Positions 35,990 through 43,627 of a DNA stretch of 64,000 bases are shown piece by piece. The stretch is taken from assembly GCA_022448525.1 (NCBI GenBank), contig JAKVCX010000012.1:1-64000 (forward strand). The letters run 5' to 3'. The stretch comes from Tenacibaculum sp. GTDB lineage: Bacteria; Bacteroidota; Bacteroidia; Flavobacteriales; Flavobacteriaceae. The position numbers were made by a program, and so were the translations under genes. The number at the start of each line of letters is the position of its first letter. The first letter of the stretch is position 1. The notes beneath the pieces are model-generated. The model did no database searches. It was not told the DNA's origin and was given only the letters and a program-made list of their open reading frames with translations.

Positions 35990-38875
35990 ATGCGTTATAC
36001 CCTTACTTTAAATTTGAAATATCTAAAAACTTGTATTCCTTTTTTACTTCTTTTTCTATCTATTTCAGTTTTAGCACAAGACAAAAAATTGGATTCTATA
36101 AAACGAGTTTCTGTTGATACATCTATTGAAGACAGTATTCGTTTACAAACGAAATTATACATAGCAGACTATATTTTTAGAAGAAACTTAGATACAATTC
36201 TTCCAATAAGCAAGGATGTTATTCAAGAAGCTGAAAAGGCACTTACGAAAGGGAAATCACCAAAAACATATAAAAAACTAATAGTAAGAGCTTTTAATAA
36301 TATTGGATACTATTTTTCAAAGAAAGAACAACAAGACTCTTCTATTTACTATTATGAAAAAGGAATTTCAATGGCACAAGAAATAGGTGACATTAATAGA
36401 ATTTCTTTAATATATAATAACTTAGGAGCTTACTTTTACAGAGCTGGTAATTATAAAAAAGCACTTAGTTATTATGACAAGTCTTTACTTTTAGCAGAAC
36501 AACACAGATTAAATTACCAAAAAGCTTTAGCACTAAATAATATTGGAATGCTGCATAGACAGCAAAAAGATTATGATAAAGCTTTAGAATATTATAACAA
36601 AAGTTACGAGCTTCAATTGTCCAGAAAAGACACTAATGGATTTGCTCTTGCTAATAACAACGTAGCTTCAATTTACTTCTATAAAAAAGATTATAAACAA
36701 GCTTTACACAAGTGGAAACAATCTTTAGCTTGGTATGAAGCTACTAAAAACAAACGTAGTTTAGCGATTACAACTAATAATGTTGCAAAAGCATTTCAAC
36801 GCTTGAAAGATGTAGACTCTGCTTTAAAGTTCTTTAATAAAAGTCTTGCTCTGAAAAAAGAGTTAAAAATGACCACAAGTTATGCATTAACTTTAGACAA
36901 TATTTCTCAGCTCCAGACGCAAAAAGGGAATTTAAATATTGGTGAAAAGCTGGCACTTGAGGCTTTAGAAATATTCAAGAAAAAAGGAAGAATTAAAAAC
37001 TTAGAACAGACGAGTAAAAATCTCTCTATCCTTTATACCAAAAAAGGCGAGCACAAAAAAGCACTTGATCAGTATAAAAATTACATAAACTATAGAGATA
37101 GCATAGCTAATAAGTTATCTAAAAAAGAATTAATTGAACAAGACGTTCGTTTTAAATACACAACACAAAAACTGCGTGATAGTATTGTAAATGAAAACAA
37201 AATTGCCTTAAAAGAAGTAGAAATTAAGAATAAATCGTATCAAAACAAATTGTATTTAGCTTCTTTAATACTTGCATTAATTGCCTTAGCAGGAATTGTT
37301 TATTTCTTTATTTCGAAAAGACGAGAATCGATTTTAGAAGTGCAAAAACAACAAGAAATAAATACTTTAAAATCGAATTTATATACAAACATTACTCATG
37401 AATTTAGAACTCCTTTAACGGTTATCATGGGAATGAGTGAAAACATCAAAAAGAATAAGTACGTTGATAACTCGGTAAATACTATTAAAAATAATAGTAA
37501 ACATTTATTAAAGTTGATTAATCAATTATTAGACTTTTCTAAGCTTGAAGAAAATAAAATTAAGCTTGCTTATAAAAGAGGAAACATTACTAATTACGTT
37601 AACTACTTAGTAGAAAGTTTAAGTTCACATGCAATTACTCATAAAGTAGATTTAAAATTTCACTGCGAAGAACAAATAGAAATGGACTTCGATCCAAATT
37701 CAATTTCTCATATCATTACCAATTTAATTAGTAATGCAATTAAGTTTAGTCCAGAGAACTCAGAAGTTTTAATCAAATCACGAAAACTCATAAAAAATGA
37801 AAAAGAATTTCTTGAGTTAACAGTACAAGATTTTGGTATTGGTATTTCGGAAGAACATCAAAAGAAAATCTTTGATCGTTTTTATCAGGTTGACAATACC
37901 TCTACTAAAAATTATGAAGGTAGTGGAATCGGTTTAGCTATTGTCAAAGAATTAACTGAATTGATGAAAGGAACAATTATAGTTAATAGTAAAGTTAATG
38001 AAGGAACAAAATTCATAGTTACTTTGCAAATTGAAAATAAAGCAACAGATGAGTTTCATATTCCTGCATATTCAGGTGAAAAGCAAAAAACAAGAAAATC
38101 AATTAAGGTTAATAGTAATATTGAACAACCTCTTGTACTCATTGTAGAAGACAATAAAGATATAGCCAAATATCTTACACATTGTTTGGAAGATCAATAT
38201 CGAATTTTATATGCTGAAAATGGTGAAGAAGGGTTAAAGAAAGCTATTGAACATATTCCAGATGTTATTGTAAGCGATGTTATGATGCCAAAGAAAAATG
38301 GTTTTGAATTATGTGAAGACATCAAACAAAAAGAAATTACATCTCATATTCCAGTAATATTACTTACCGCAAAAGCAACTAAAAATGATAGTTTGGAAGG
38401 ATACACGAAAGGTGCCGATGCGTATTTAACCAAACCTTTTGATCAAGAAGAATTACTTGTTAGATTGGAAAAACTGATTGAATTAAGAAAAAAACTACAA
38501 TCAAAATATACTCTTGGGGAAACTATAGAAAATCAATTGAATTCAAAAAATGAAAATGTAAATGATACATTTATTTCTAAAGTGATTTCAGTTATAAAAG
38601 AAAATATTGATGACTCTAGTTTTAATGCTTCAAGGTTAGGCTCTGAATTGCATTTTAGTGAATCTCAATTGTACAGAAAAATTAAAGCAACTACGAATTC
38701 TTCAACTTCTATTTTTATCAGAACAATTCGATTGGATGAAGCTAAAAAATTAATCCTGAATTCTTCTTTAAGCATTTCTGAAATTGCATTCAAAACAGGA
38801 TTTAGTGATCCGAGTTGGTTTAATAAAACCTTTAAAGAAAAATTCGGAGAAACCCCAAATTCCTTAAGAAAATAA
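35990..38875 (+). CDS. Hybrid histidine kinase/response regulator with AraC output
   Basis: The 961-residue one-protein two-component system contains a signal sequence (residues about 10-29), a periplasmic TPR array (about 85-390, with repeats such as NYKKALSYYDKSLLLAEQH), a membrane helix (about 420-441), a HisKA domain with H470 in NITHEFRTPLTVIMG, a HATPase, a receiver with D763 in VSDVMMPKKNG, and a C-terminal AraC-type HTH (about 860-961, LSISEIAFKTGFSDPSWFNK). It probably senses an envelope signal through the TPRs and directly controls nearby genes, such as the LRR surface protein 100 bases downstream. Confidence 0.95.
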   Translation: MRYTLTLNLKYLKTCIPFLLLFLSISVLAQDKKLDSIKRVSVDTSIEDSIRLQTKLYIADYIFRRNLDTILPISKDVIQEAEKALTKGKSPKTYKKLIVRAFNNIGYYFSKKEQQDSSIYYYEKGISMAQEIGDINRISLIYNNLGAYFYRAGNYKKALSYYDKSLLLAEQHRLNYQKALALNNIGMLHRQQKDYDKALEYYNKSYELQLSRKDTNGFALANNNVASIYFYKKDYKQALHKWKQSLAWYEATKNKRSLAITTNNVAKAFQRLKDVDSALKFFNKSLALKKELKMTTSYALTLDNISQLQTQKGNLNIGEKLALEALEIFKKKGRIKNLEQTSKNLSILYTKKGEHKKALDQYKNYINYRDSIANKLSKKELIEQDVRFKYTTQKLRDSIVNENKIALKEVEIKNKSYQNKLYLASLILALIALAGIVYFFISKRRESILEVQKQQEINTLKSNLYTNITHEFRTPLTVIMGMSENIKKNKYVDNSVNTIKNNSKHLLKLINQLLDFSKLEENKIKLAYKRGNITNYVNYLVESLSSHAITHKVDLKFHCEEQIEMDFDPNSISHIITNLISNAIKFSPENSEVLIKSRKLIKNEKEFLELTVQDFGIGISEEHQKKIFDRFYQVDNTSTKNYEGSGIGLAIVKELTELMKGTIIVNSKVNEGTKFIVTLQIENKATDEFHIPAYSGEKQKTRKSIKVNSNIEQPLVLIVEDNKDIAKYLTHCLEDQYRILYAENGEEGLKKAIEHIPDVIVSDVMMPKKNGFELCEDIKQKEITSHIPVILLTAKATKNDSLEGYTKGADAYLTKPFDQEELLVRLEKLIELRKKLQSKYTLGETIENQLNSKNENVNDTFISKVISVIKENIDDSSFNASRLGSELHFSESQLYRKIKATTNSSTSIFIRTIRLDEAKKLILNSSLSISEIAFKTGFSDPSWFNKTFKEKFGETPNSLRK

Positions 38876-38976
38876 AGGGTTTGCAATAATACTCCAATAG
38901 CTTGCAAGAATACTCATATTAAAATTTACTCCTAATTAAAACCTTTGTAGTGGGAATAATTTTAATAATAAGTATT

Positions 38977-41145
38977 ATGAAAACATTTACATTTAAACTA
39001 CGTATTATAGTTTCATTTTTATTGATTTTTGCAAGTGTAAAATCAGTATATGCCAACACTAAAAATGATAATAATTTAAATTCTGGTAAAAGTAAAATTC
39101 TTACTATAGTTAACATTCCAGATGCTAACTTTAAAAATGTATTATTGAATCATACTCCAACTATTGACACCAACGGAGATAATGAAATTCAAATAACAGA
39201 AGCGGAAGCTTTTACGGGGAGAATTACGGCAAATGGTTCATCAATTTCAGATTTAACGGGTATTGAAGCATTTATAAATATTAATGAGCTTAATATTGCC
39301 GATAATAACTTAACTATTCTAGATATTTCTAGTAATAAAAAACTTACTAGTGTTTCATGTAATAAAAATAGCATTACTGCTTTAAAAGCGCTTTCAAATT
39401 CACTACTGAGTTTTTTAAATTGTAGTGAAAACAACCTTAGCTCTTTAGATATTTCTGGAGCAACAGGTTTAATAACTTTACTTATTAATGATGCAAATAT
39501 TACCTCAATAGATGTATCAAACTCAACAGATTTACAAATCTTTCAATGTTCTAAAAATCAGTTAACATCTATTGACGTTTCAAAAAACACAGCATTACAA
39601 ATATTTCAATGTGATGAAAACTTATTGACCTCAGTTGATGTTGCAAAGAATATTGATTTGACAAACTTAACTTGTAATACTAATCAATTAACTACTATTG
39701 ATGTTAGTTTGAATATAAACTTAAGAAGTTTGGTTTGTGCTGTTAATGATTTAACTTCATTAGACATCTCTACAAACACGCAGTTAAGAACGCTGAATTT
39801 TTCTGCAAATGACTTAACTACTATAGATTTAAGTAACAATTTACAATTACAGGCTCTATATTTTAACGGGAATCAATTTACTTCAATAGATCTTACTAAT
39901 AATACAAACTTAGTAGAATTCACTTGTGATAGTAATCAATTAACCGCTTTAGATCTATCTGCTAATTCTGCGCTTAGAACATTATCATGTATTTCAAATC
40001 AACTTGCAAGCCTAAATATTGCGAATGGGAATAACAGTAATATGACACAAATGTTTGCTGGTACAAACTCTAGTTTAAGTTGTATTCAAATTGATGCTGG
40101 TTTTACTCCTCCTACAGATGGAACCTGGTTAAAAGATAGTACTACAAGTTACGGAGATAACTGCCTTACAAAATATACACTGACACTTAATGCAACTAAT
40201 GGCTCAATAAATACAAATCCAACCGCTACAGTTAATGGATTTAATGCTGGAACGGAAGTTACTTTAACAGCTGTTCCTAATACTGGGTATATTTTTGATA
40301 GTTGGTCTGGTGATGTTACAGGTACAACCAACCCAGTAAACATTACAATGGATGGTGATAAAACAGTAACAGCAAACTTTACTTTGGCACCTATTGTTAA
40401 TATTCCAGATACCAACTTTAAAAATGCACTAGTAAACAACTCTTCAATTAATACAAATAGTGATTCAGAAATTCAGTTGACAGAAGCTTTAAACTATTCT
40501 TCTTCAATAAATGTTTCTAACCAATCTATCTCAGACTTAACTGGAATTGAAGCTTTTGAAAATATTACATCATTAATTTGTTTTTCAAATACAATTACGG
40601 CTTTAGACCTTTCATCAAATACTGAATTGAGAAACTTGTATTGTTATAATAACCAAATTTCTGATTTAGATCTGTCTAGTAATTCAAAACTAATTGAGTT
40701 GGACGCTAGAAATAATTCGTTATCAAGTTTAAATCTGGCTAATGGTGAAAATGGAAATATTACGGTTATGGAGGTTAATAACAACTCGTCTTTAGGTTGT
40801 ATTCAAATTGATACAGGTTTTACACCTCCAACTGATGGAACTTGGGTGAAAGATTCAACAGCAAGCTACAGCGAAAATTGCAGTGCTACCGCAAGCGTTA
40901 TTGATTTAGAATACAACAATGCTATTCTAATCTATCCGAACCCTATGAAAAATAGTATCCAAATAGAATCGACAACTTCTGAATATGAAATTGACAGTAT
41001 TGAAATATACAATATCCTTGGAATGAAAGTAGTTTCAACCGAAGATAAAATTATAAATGTAGCAGGTCTTACTAAAGGAATTTATTTAGTAAAACTTGAA
41101 GATCTTAAGGGAAAAATAGCTTTAAGAAAAATGATTAAAGAATAA
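38977..41145 (+). CDS. LRR-type surface protein with T9SS type A sorting tail
   Basis: The 722-residue secreted protein has two homologous blocks. Each starts VNIPDxNFKN and carries a Ca-binding-like loop (DTNGDNEIQITEAEA in the first, NTNSDSEIQLTEA in the second), then SDLTGIEAF and short leucine-rich repeats of about 21 residues (LTSIDVSKNT...). An InlB B-type beta-grasp repeat (VTLTAVPNTGYIFDSWSG) lies between the blocks. The C-terminus (ILIYPNPMKNSIQIES ... GIYLVKLEDLKGK) is a T9SS type A sorting domain, so it is exported and attached to the surface. The ATG at 38977 is chosen over a GTG upstream because it begins the signal peptide. Confidence 0.9.
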   Translation: MKTFTFKLRIIVSFLLIFASVKSVYANTKNDNNLNSGKSKILTIVNIPDANFKNVLLNHTPTIDTNGDNEIQITEAEAFTGRITANGSSISDLTGIEAFININELNIADNNLTILDISSNKKLTSVSCNKNSITALKALSNSLLSFLNCSENNLSSLDISGATGLITLLINDANITSIDVSNSTDLQIFQCSKNQLTSIDVSKNTALQIFQCDENLLTSVDVAKNIDLTNLTCNTNQLTTIDVSLNINLRSLVCAVNDLTSLDISTNTQLRTLNFSANDLTTIDLSNNLQLQALYFNGNQFTSIDLTNNTNLVEFTCDSNQLTALDLSANSALRTLSCISNQLASLNIANGNNSNMTQMFAGTNSSLSCIQIDAGFTPPTDGTWLKDSTTSYGDNCLTKYTLTLNATNGSINTNPTATVNGFNAGTEVTLTAVPNTGYIFDSWSGDVTGTTNPVNITMDGDKTVTANFTLAPIVNIPDTNFKNALVNNSSINTNSDSEIQLTEALNYSSSINVSNQSISDLTGIEAFENITSLICFSNTITALDLSSNTELRNLYCYNNQISDLDLSSNSKLIELDARNNSLSSLNLANGENGNITVMEVNNNSSLGCIQIDTGFTPPTDGTWVKDSTASYSENCSATASVIDLEYNNAILIYPNPMKNSIQIESTTSEYEIDSIEIYNILGMKVVSTEDKIINVAGLTKGIYLVKLEDLKGKIALRKMIKE

Positions 41146-41148
41146 GAA

Positions 41149-41244
41149 ATGGATAACAGAACTAAAAAAGATTACAAGCTTGAATTAGTACTAATAGGTA
41201 TTTATGCAATCCTATTTTTAATAATTACTTATTGTTATTCCTAG
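41149..41244 (+). CDS. Small membrane peptide, 31 residues
   Basis: The short frame MDNRTKKDYKLELVLIGIYA... ends in a hydrophobic segment (AILFLIITYCYS) and would form one membrane helix after a charged N-terminus. It starts 4 bases after the LRR gene stop and is followed by a strong hairpin, so it would be co-transcribed. The composition is coding-like, but there is no family evidence. Confidence 0.4.
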   Translation: MDNRTKKDYKLELVLIGIYAILFLIITYCYS

Positions 41245-41270
41245 TCTAAGTTACTTTATTTAGACTTCTC

Positions 41271-41304
41271 AGAAGAGTTTATCGAATGATAAACTCTTCT
41301 TTTA
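41271..41304. terminator. Bidirectional terminator
   Basis: A perfect 13-base inverted repeat (AGAAGAGTTTATC / GATAAACTCTTCT) with a four-base loop, followed by T residues, lies between the plus-strand LRR unit and the minus-strand aquaporin gene. Confidence 0.85.
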
Positions 41305-41317
41305 CATATTACAGAAT

Positions 41318-41980
41318 TTAGCAATCGCCATCACAGCAATTGTCATCTTTTACCAATTTACAAGTAGCTACGGCCAATAAAGCACCTAAAACTGGAGCTA
41401 TCATATACAACCAAATATCTTGAAAATGTCCAGAAACTATAGCTGGAGCTAAAGATCTTGCCGGATTCATAGAAGCCTTTGTGATTGGACCTGCAAACAT
41501 TGCCTCTAATAAAACTACGCCACCAATTGCGATTCCTGCCATTACTCCTACTTCCTTACTTCCCGTAGAAACATTTATAATAGTAACCATAAGGAAAAAC
41601 GTAAGTAACAACTCTAGAACAAAAGCCCGCATGGCATCTGTTGATGGTATTGTTGCACCATAAAATTCACTTTCAGGAAATAAAAACCATAAAGTAAAAC
41701 TGGCTAAAAGCGCTCCGAGAATTTGAAAAACAATATATTTTGGAACTTCAGACCAAGGAAATTTTTTAGCATAAGCAAATGAAATAGTTACTGCTGGATT
41801 AAAATGTGCTCCAGATATTTCTCCAAAAGCATAAATCATAGCCATTACAATTAATCCCCATGTAATTGCAATTCCAACATGACCAATAGATCCGTTAGTA
41901 ACTTCATTAATGGTCATTGCACCAGTTCCGCAGAAAATAAGTGCGAAAGTTCCTACAAACTCAGAAATATATTTTTTCAT
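41318..41980 (-). CDS. MIP family channel (aquaporin/glycerol facilitator)
   Basis: This 220-residue channel has six membrane helices and both NPA boxes (GAHFNPAVTISF near residue 65, ASMNPARSLAP near 170). Residues around the selectivity filter suggest a water-type channel, but I cannot exclude other solutes. The C-terminal tail is short and Cys-rich (CKLVKDDNCCDGDC), which is unusual. The gene is transcribed alone; a minus-strand TATCTTTG lies 6 bases before its ATG, so the transcript may be nearly leaderless. Confidence 0.9.
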   Translation of the reverse strand: MKKYISEFVGTFALIFCGTGAMTINEVTNGSIGHVGIAITWGLIVMAMIYAFGEISGAHFNPAVTISFAYAKKFPWSEVPKYIVFQILGALLASFTLWFLFPESEFYGATIPSTDAMRAFVLELLLTFFLMVTIINVSTGSKEVGVMAGIAIGGVVLLEAMFAGPITKASMNPARSLAPAIVSGHFQDIWLYMIAPVLGALLAVATCKLVKDDNCCDGDC

Positions 41981-41985
41981 GCTAG

Positions 41986-41993
41986 CAAAGATA
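41986..41993 (-). promoter_or_regulatory. Putative -7 box of the aquaporin gene
   Basis: TATCTTTG matches TAnnTTTG and ends only 6 bases before the ATG, so transcription would start close to the first codon. No TTG is visible at -33. Confidence 0.4.
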
Positions 41994-42093
41994 CAATCAA
42001 GATCTATTCTGGTTTTTTAAGTTTTTGTTAACATTTATCCCCTGTTTAAGCCGTAATTTTATACTGACTAAAAAAACAAACTAATTTATTATC

Positions 42094-42939
42094 ATGAAAA
42101 AATTATTTTTAGGATTATTTGTTGCGTCATTAACTTTATCAGGTAACGCACAAATTAAAACCCCTCAACCAAGTCCACTTTCGAAAATAGAGCAAAAAGT
42201 AGGTTTAACTGATGTAACAGTTGAATACTCTAGACCAGGAGTTAAAGGAAGAAAAGTTTTTGGAGATTTGGTTCCTTTTGGAAAATTATGGAGAACTGGA
42301 GCTAACAAGAATACAATAGTAACTTTTAGTCAAGATGTTACAATTGATGGAAAATCATTGAAAAAAGGTTCTTATGCTATTTTCACAAAACCTGGAGCTA
42401 CTTCTTGGGAAGTAATGTTTTACAATGACACTAACAACTGGGGAACTCCGAGAAAATGGGATGATAAAAAAGTAGCTTTAACTACTACTGCTAAAGTTGA
42501 GAAGATGCCAATGAGTATTGAATCTTTTACTATTACTATTGATGACCTTACAAACAGTTCTGCTGTTTTAGGAATTTTATGGGAAAATACATACGCTGGA
42601 ATCAAATTTAATGTACCAACTGATAAGGCAGTAGAATCAAGTATTGCCTCTGTAATGGCAGGACCTGGACCTAACGATTACTATGCTGCTGCATCTTATT
42701 ACATGGATGAAGGTAAAGATATTAAGAAAGCTATGATGTGGATTGACAAAGCTGTTGAGTTAACAAGTGACCAACCTCGTTTTTGGTACTTACGTAAGCA
42801 GTCTTTAATTCATGCTAAAGCTGGAGATAAAAAAGGTGCGATTAAAGCAGCCAAAGCTTCTTTAATGCATGCTGAGAAAGCTAATAATGCTGACTACGTT
42901 AAGATGAACAAAGATTCTCTAAAAGAATGGGGAGCTTAG
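42094..42939 (+). CDS. DUF2911 domain protein
   Basis: The 281-residue exported protein has a signal peptide (LFLGLFVASLTLSGNAQ) and the DUF2911 core (VTVEYSRPGVKGRKVFGDLV, PFGKLWRTGANKNTIVTFS), followed by a C-terminal helical part that looks like a single TPR-type unit (about 205-275). Function is unknown; the family is common in Bacteroidota envelopes. A terminator follows at 42967. Confidence 0.88.
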   Translation: MKKLFLGLFVASLTLSGNAQIKTPQPSPLSKIEQKVGLTDVTVEYSRPGVKGRKVFGDLVPFGKLWRTGANKNTIVTFSQDVTIDGKSLKKGSYAIFTKPGATSWEVMFYNDTNNWGTPRKWDDKKVALTTTAKVEKMPMSIESFTITIDDLTNSSAVLGILWENTYAGIKFNVPTDKAVESSIASVMAGPGPNDYYAAASYYMDEGKDIKKAMMWIDKAVELTSDQPRFWYLRKQSLIHAKAGDKKGAIKAAKASLMHAEKANNADYVKMNKDSLKEWGA

Positions 42940-42966
42940 TATATCTATCTAAATTTAATTAAAAGT

Positions 42967-42998
42967 AAAACTCGAGTTTAACCAGCTCGAGTTTTTTT
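42967..42998 (+). terminator. Rho-independent terminator
   Basis: The inverted repeat AAACTCGAG / CTCGAGTTT followed by a T run lies 27 bases after the DUF2911 stop. Confidence 0.88.
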
Positions 42999-43032
42999 AT
43001 TCTTATTACTTTTACTTCATCAAATATTTACT

Positions 43033-43554
43033 ATGTCTGTTTATAAAAAGATCGCCGAAATAGGAACGAAATTTATTCCTAAAGCTAAATTGTTTAAACA
43101 TGGTTTTAATTTATCTCCAATGTACCGAAGAAGTACTGGAAGAGTAATTGAAGTTTCAGAGGATTTACTAAAAGTGGTAGTTAAAGTTAAGCTTAGTTAT
43201 AAAAATAAAAACTATGTAAATTCAATTTTTGGAGGAAGTTTATTTTCTGCTGTTGATCCTATACCAATGGTTCAATTAATTAATTTAATTGGTGATGATT
43301 ATGTGGTTTGGGACAAGTCTGCTGAAATTAAATTTAAAAGACCGGCTAAGGAACACGTTTATGCGGATTTTCATTATTCATTAGAGGAGCTAGAGGAAAT
43401 AAAAAGAAGAGTTTCTATAGAAAATGAAATAGAAATTGTTAAGACGACATTATTGACTAACAAAGGAAAGAACAAGACCTTTTGTGAAGTACATAAAACT
43501 ATTTATGTAGCCGATAAAAGCTACTATAAACAAAAGAGGAAAAATAAAAAGTAA
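43033..43554 (+). CDS. DUF4442 hotdog-fold protein (thioesterase-like)
   Basis: The 173-residue protein of the DUF4442 family belongs to the hotdog-fold superfamily that includes acyl-CoA thioesterases. It shows FNLSPMYRRSTGRVIEVSED, the helix region NSIFGGSLFSAVDPIPMVQL, and DKSAEIKFKRPAKEHVYADF. The C-terminus is basic. A substrate is not known. Confidence 0.82.
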   Translation: MSVYKKIAEIGTKFIPKAKLFKHGFNLSPMYRRSTGRVIEVSEDLLKVVVKVKLSYKNKNYVNSIFGGSLFSAVDPIPMVQLINLIGDDYVVWDKSAEIKFKRPAKEHVYADFHYSLEELEEIKRRVSIENEIEIVKTTLLTNKGKNKTFCEVHKTIYVADKSYYKQKRKNKK

Positions 43555-43563
43555 ACTAAGACT

Positions 43564-43604
43564 AAAAAACTCTTATTAGAAAAGGCCTAATAAGAGTTTT
43601 TTTT
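43564..43604. terminator. Bidirectional terminator ending the large operon
   Basis: The inverted repeat AACTCTTATTA / TAATAAGAGTT, with long A and T runs on either side, lies between the convergent DUF4442 gene and the end of the 20-kb minus-strand operon at 43628. Confidence 0.88.
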
Positions 43605-43627
43605 AAAAATCAATTTTAAATAGAATA

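Noticed and set aside
38950..38976. GTG start nine codons upstream for the LRR surface protein
   Set aside because: The ATG at 38977 begins a normal signal peptide (MKTFTFKLRIIVSF), while the GTG adds an unlikely hydrophobic lead.
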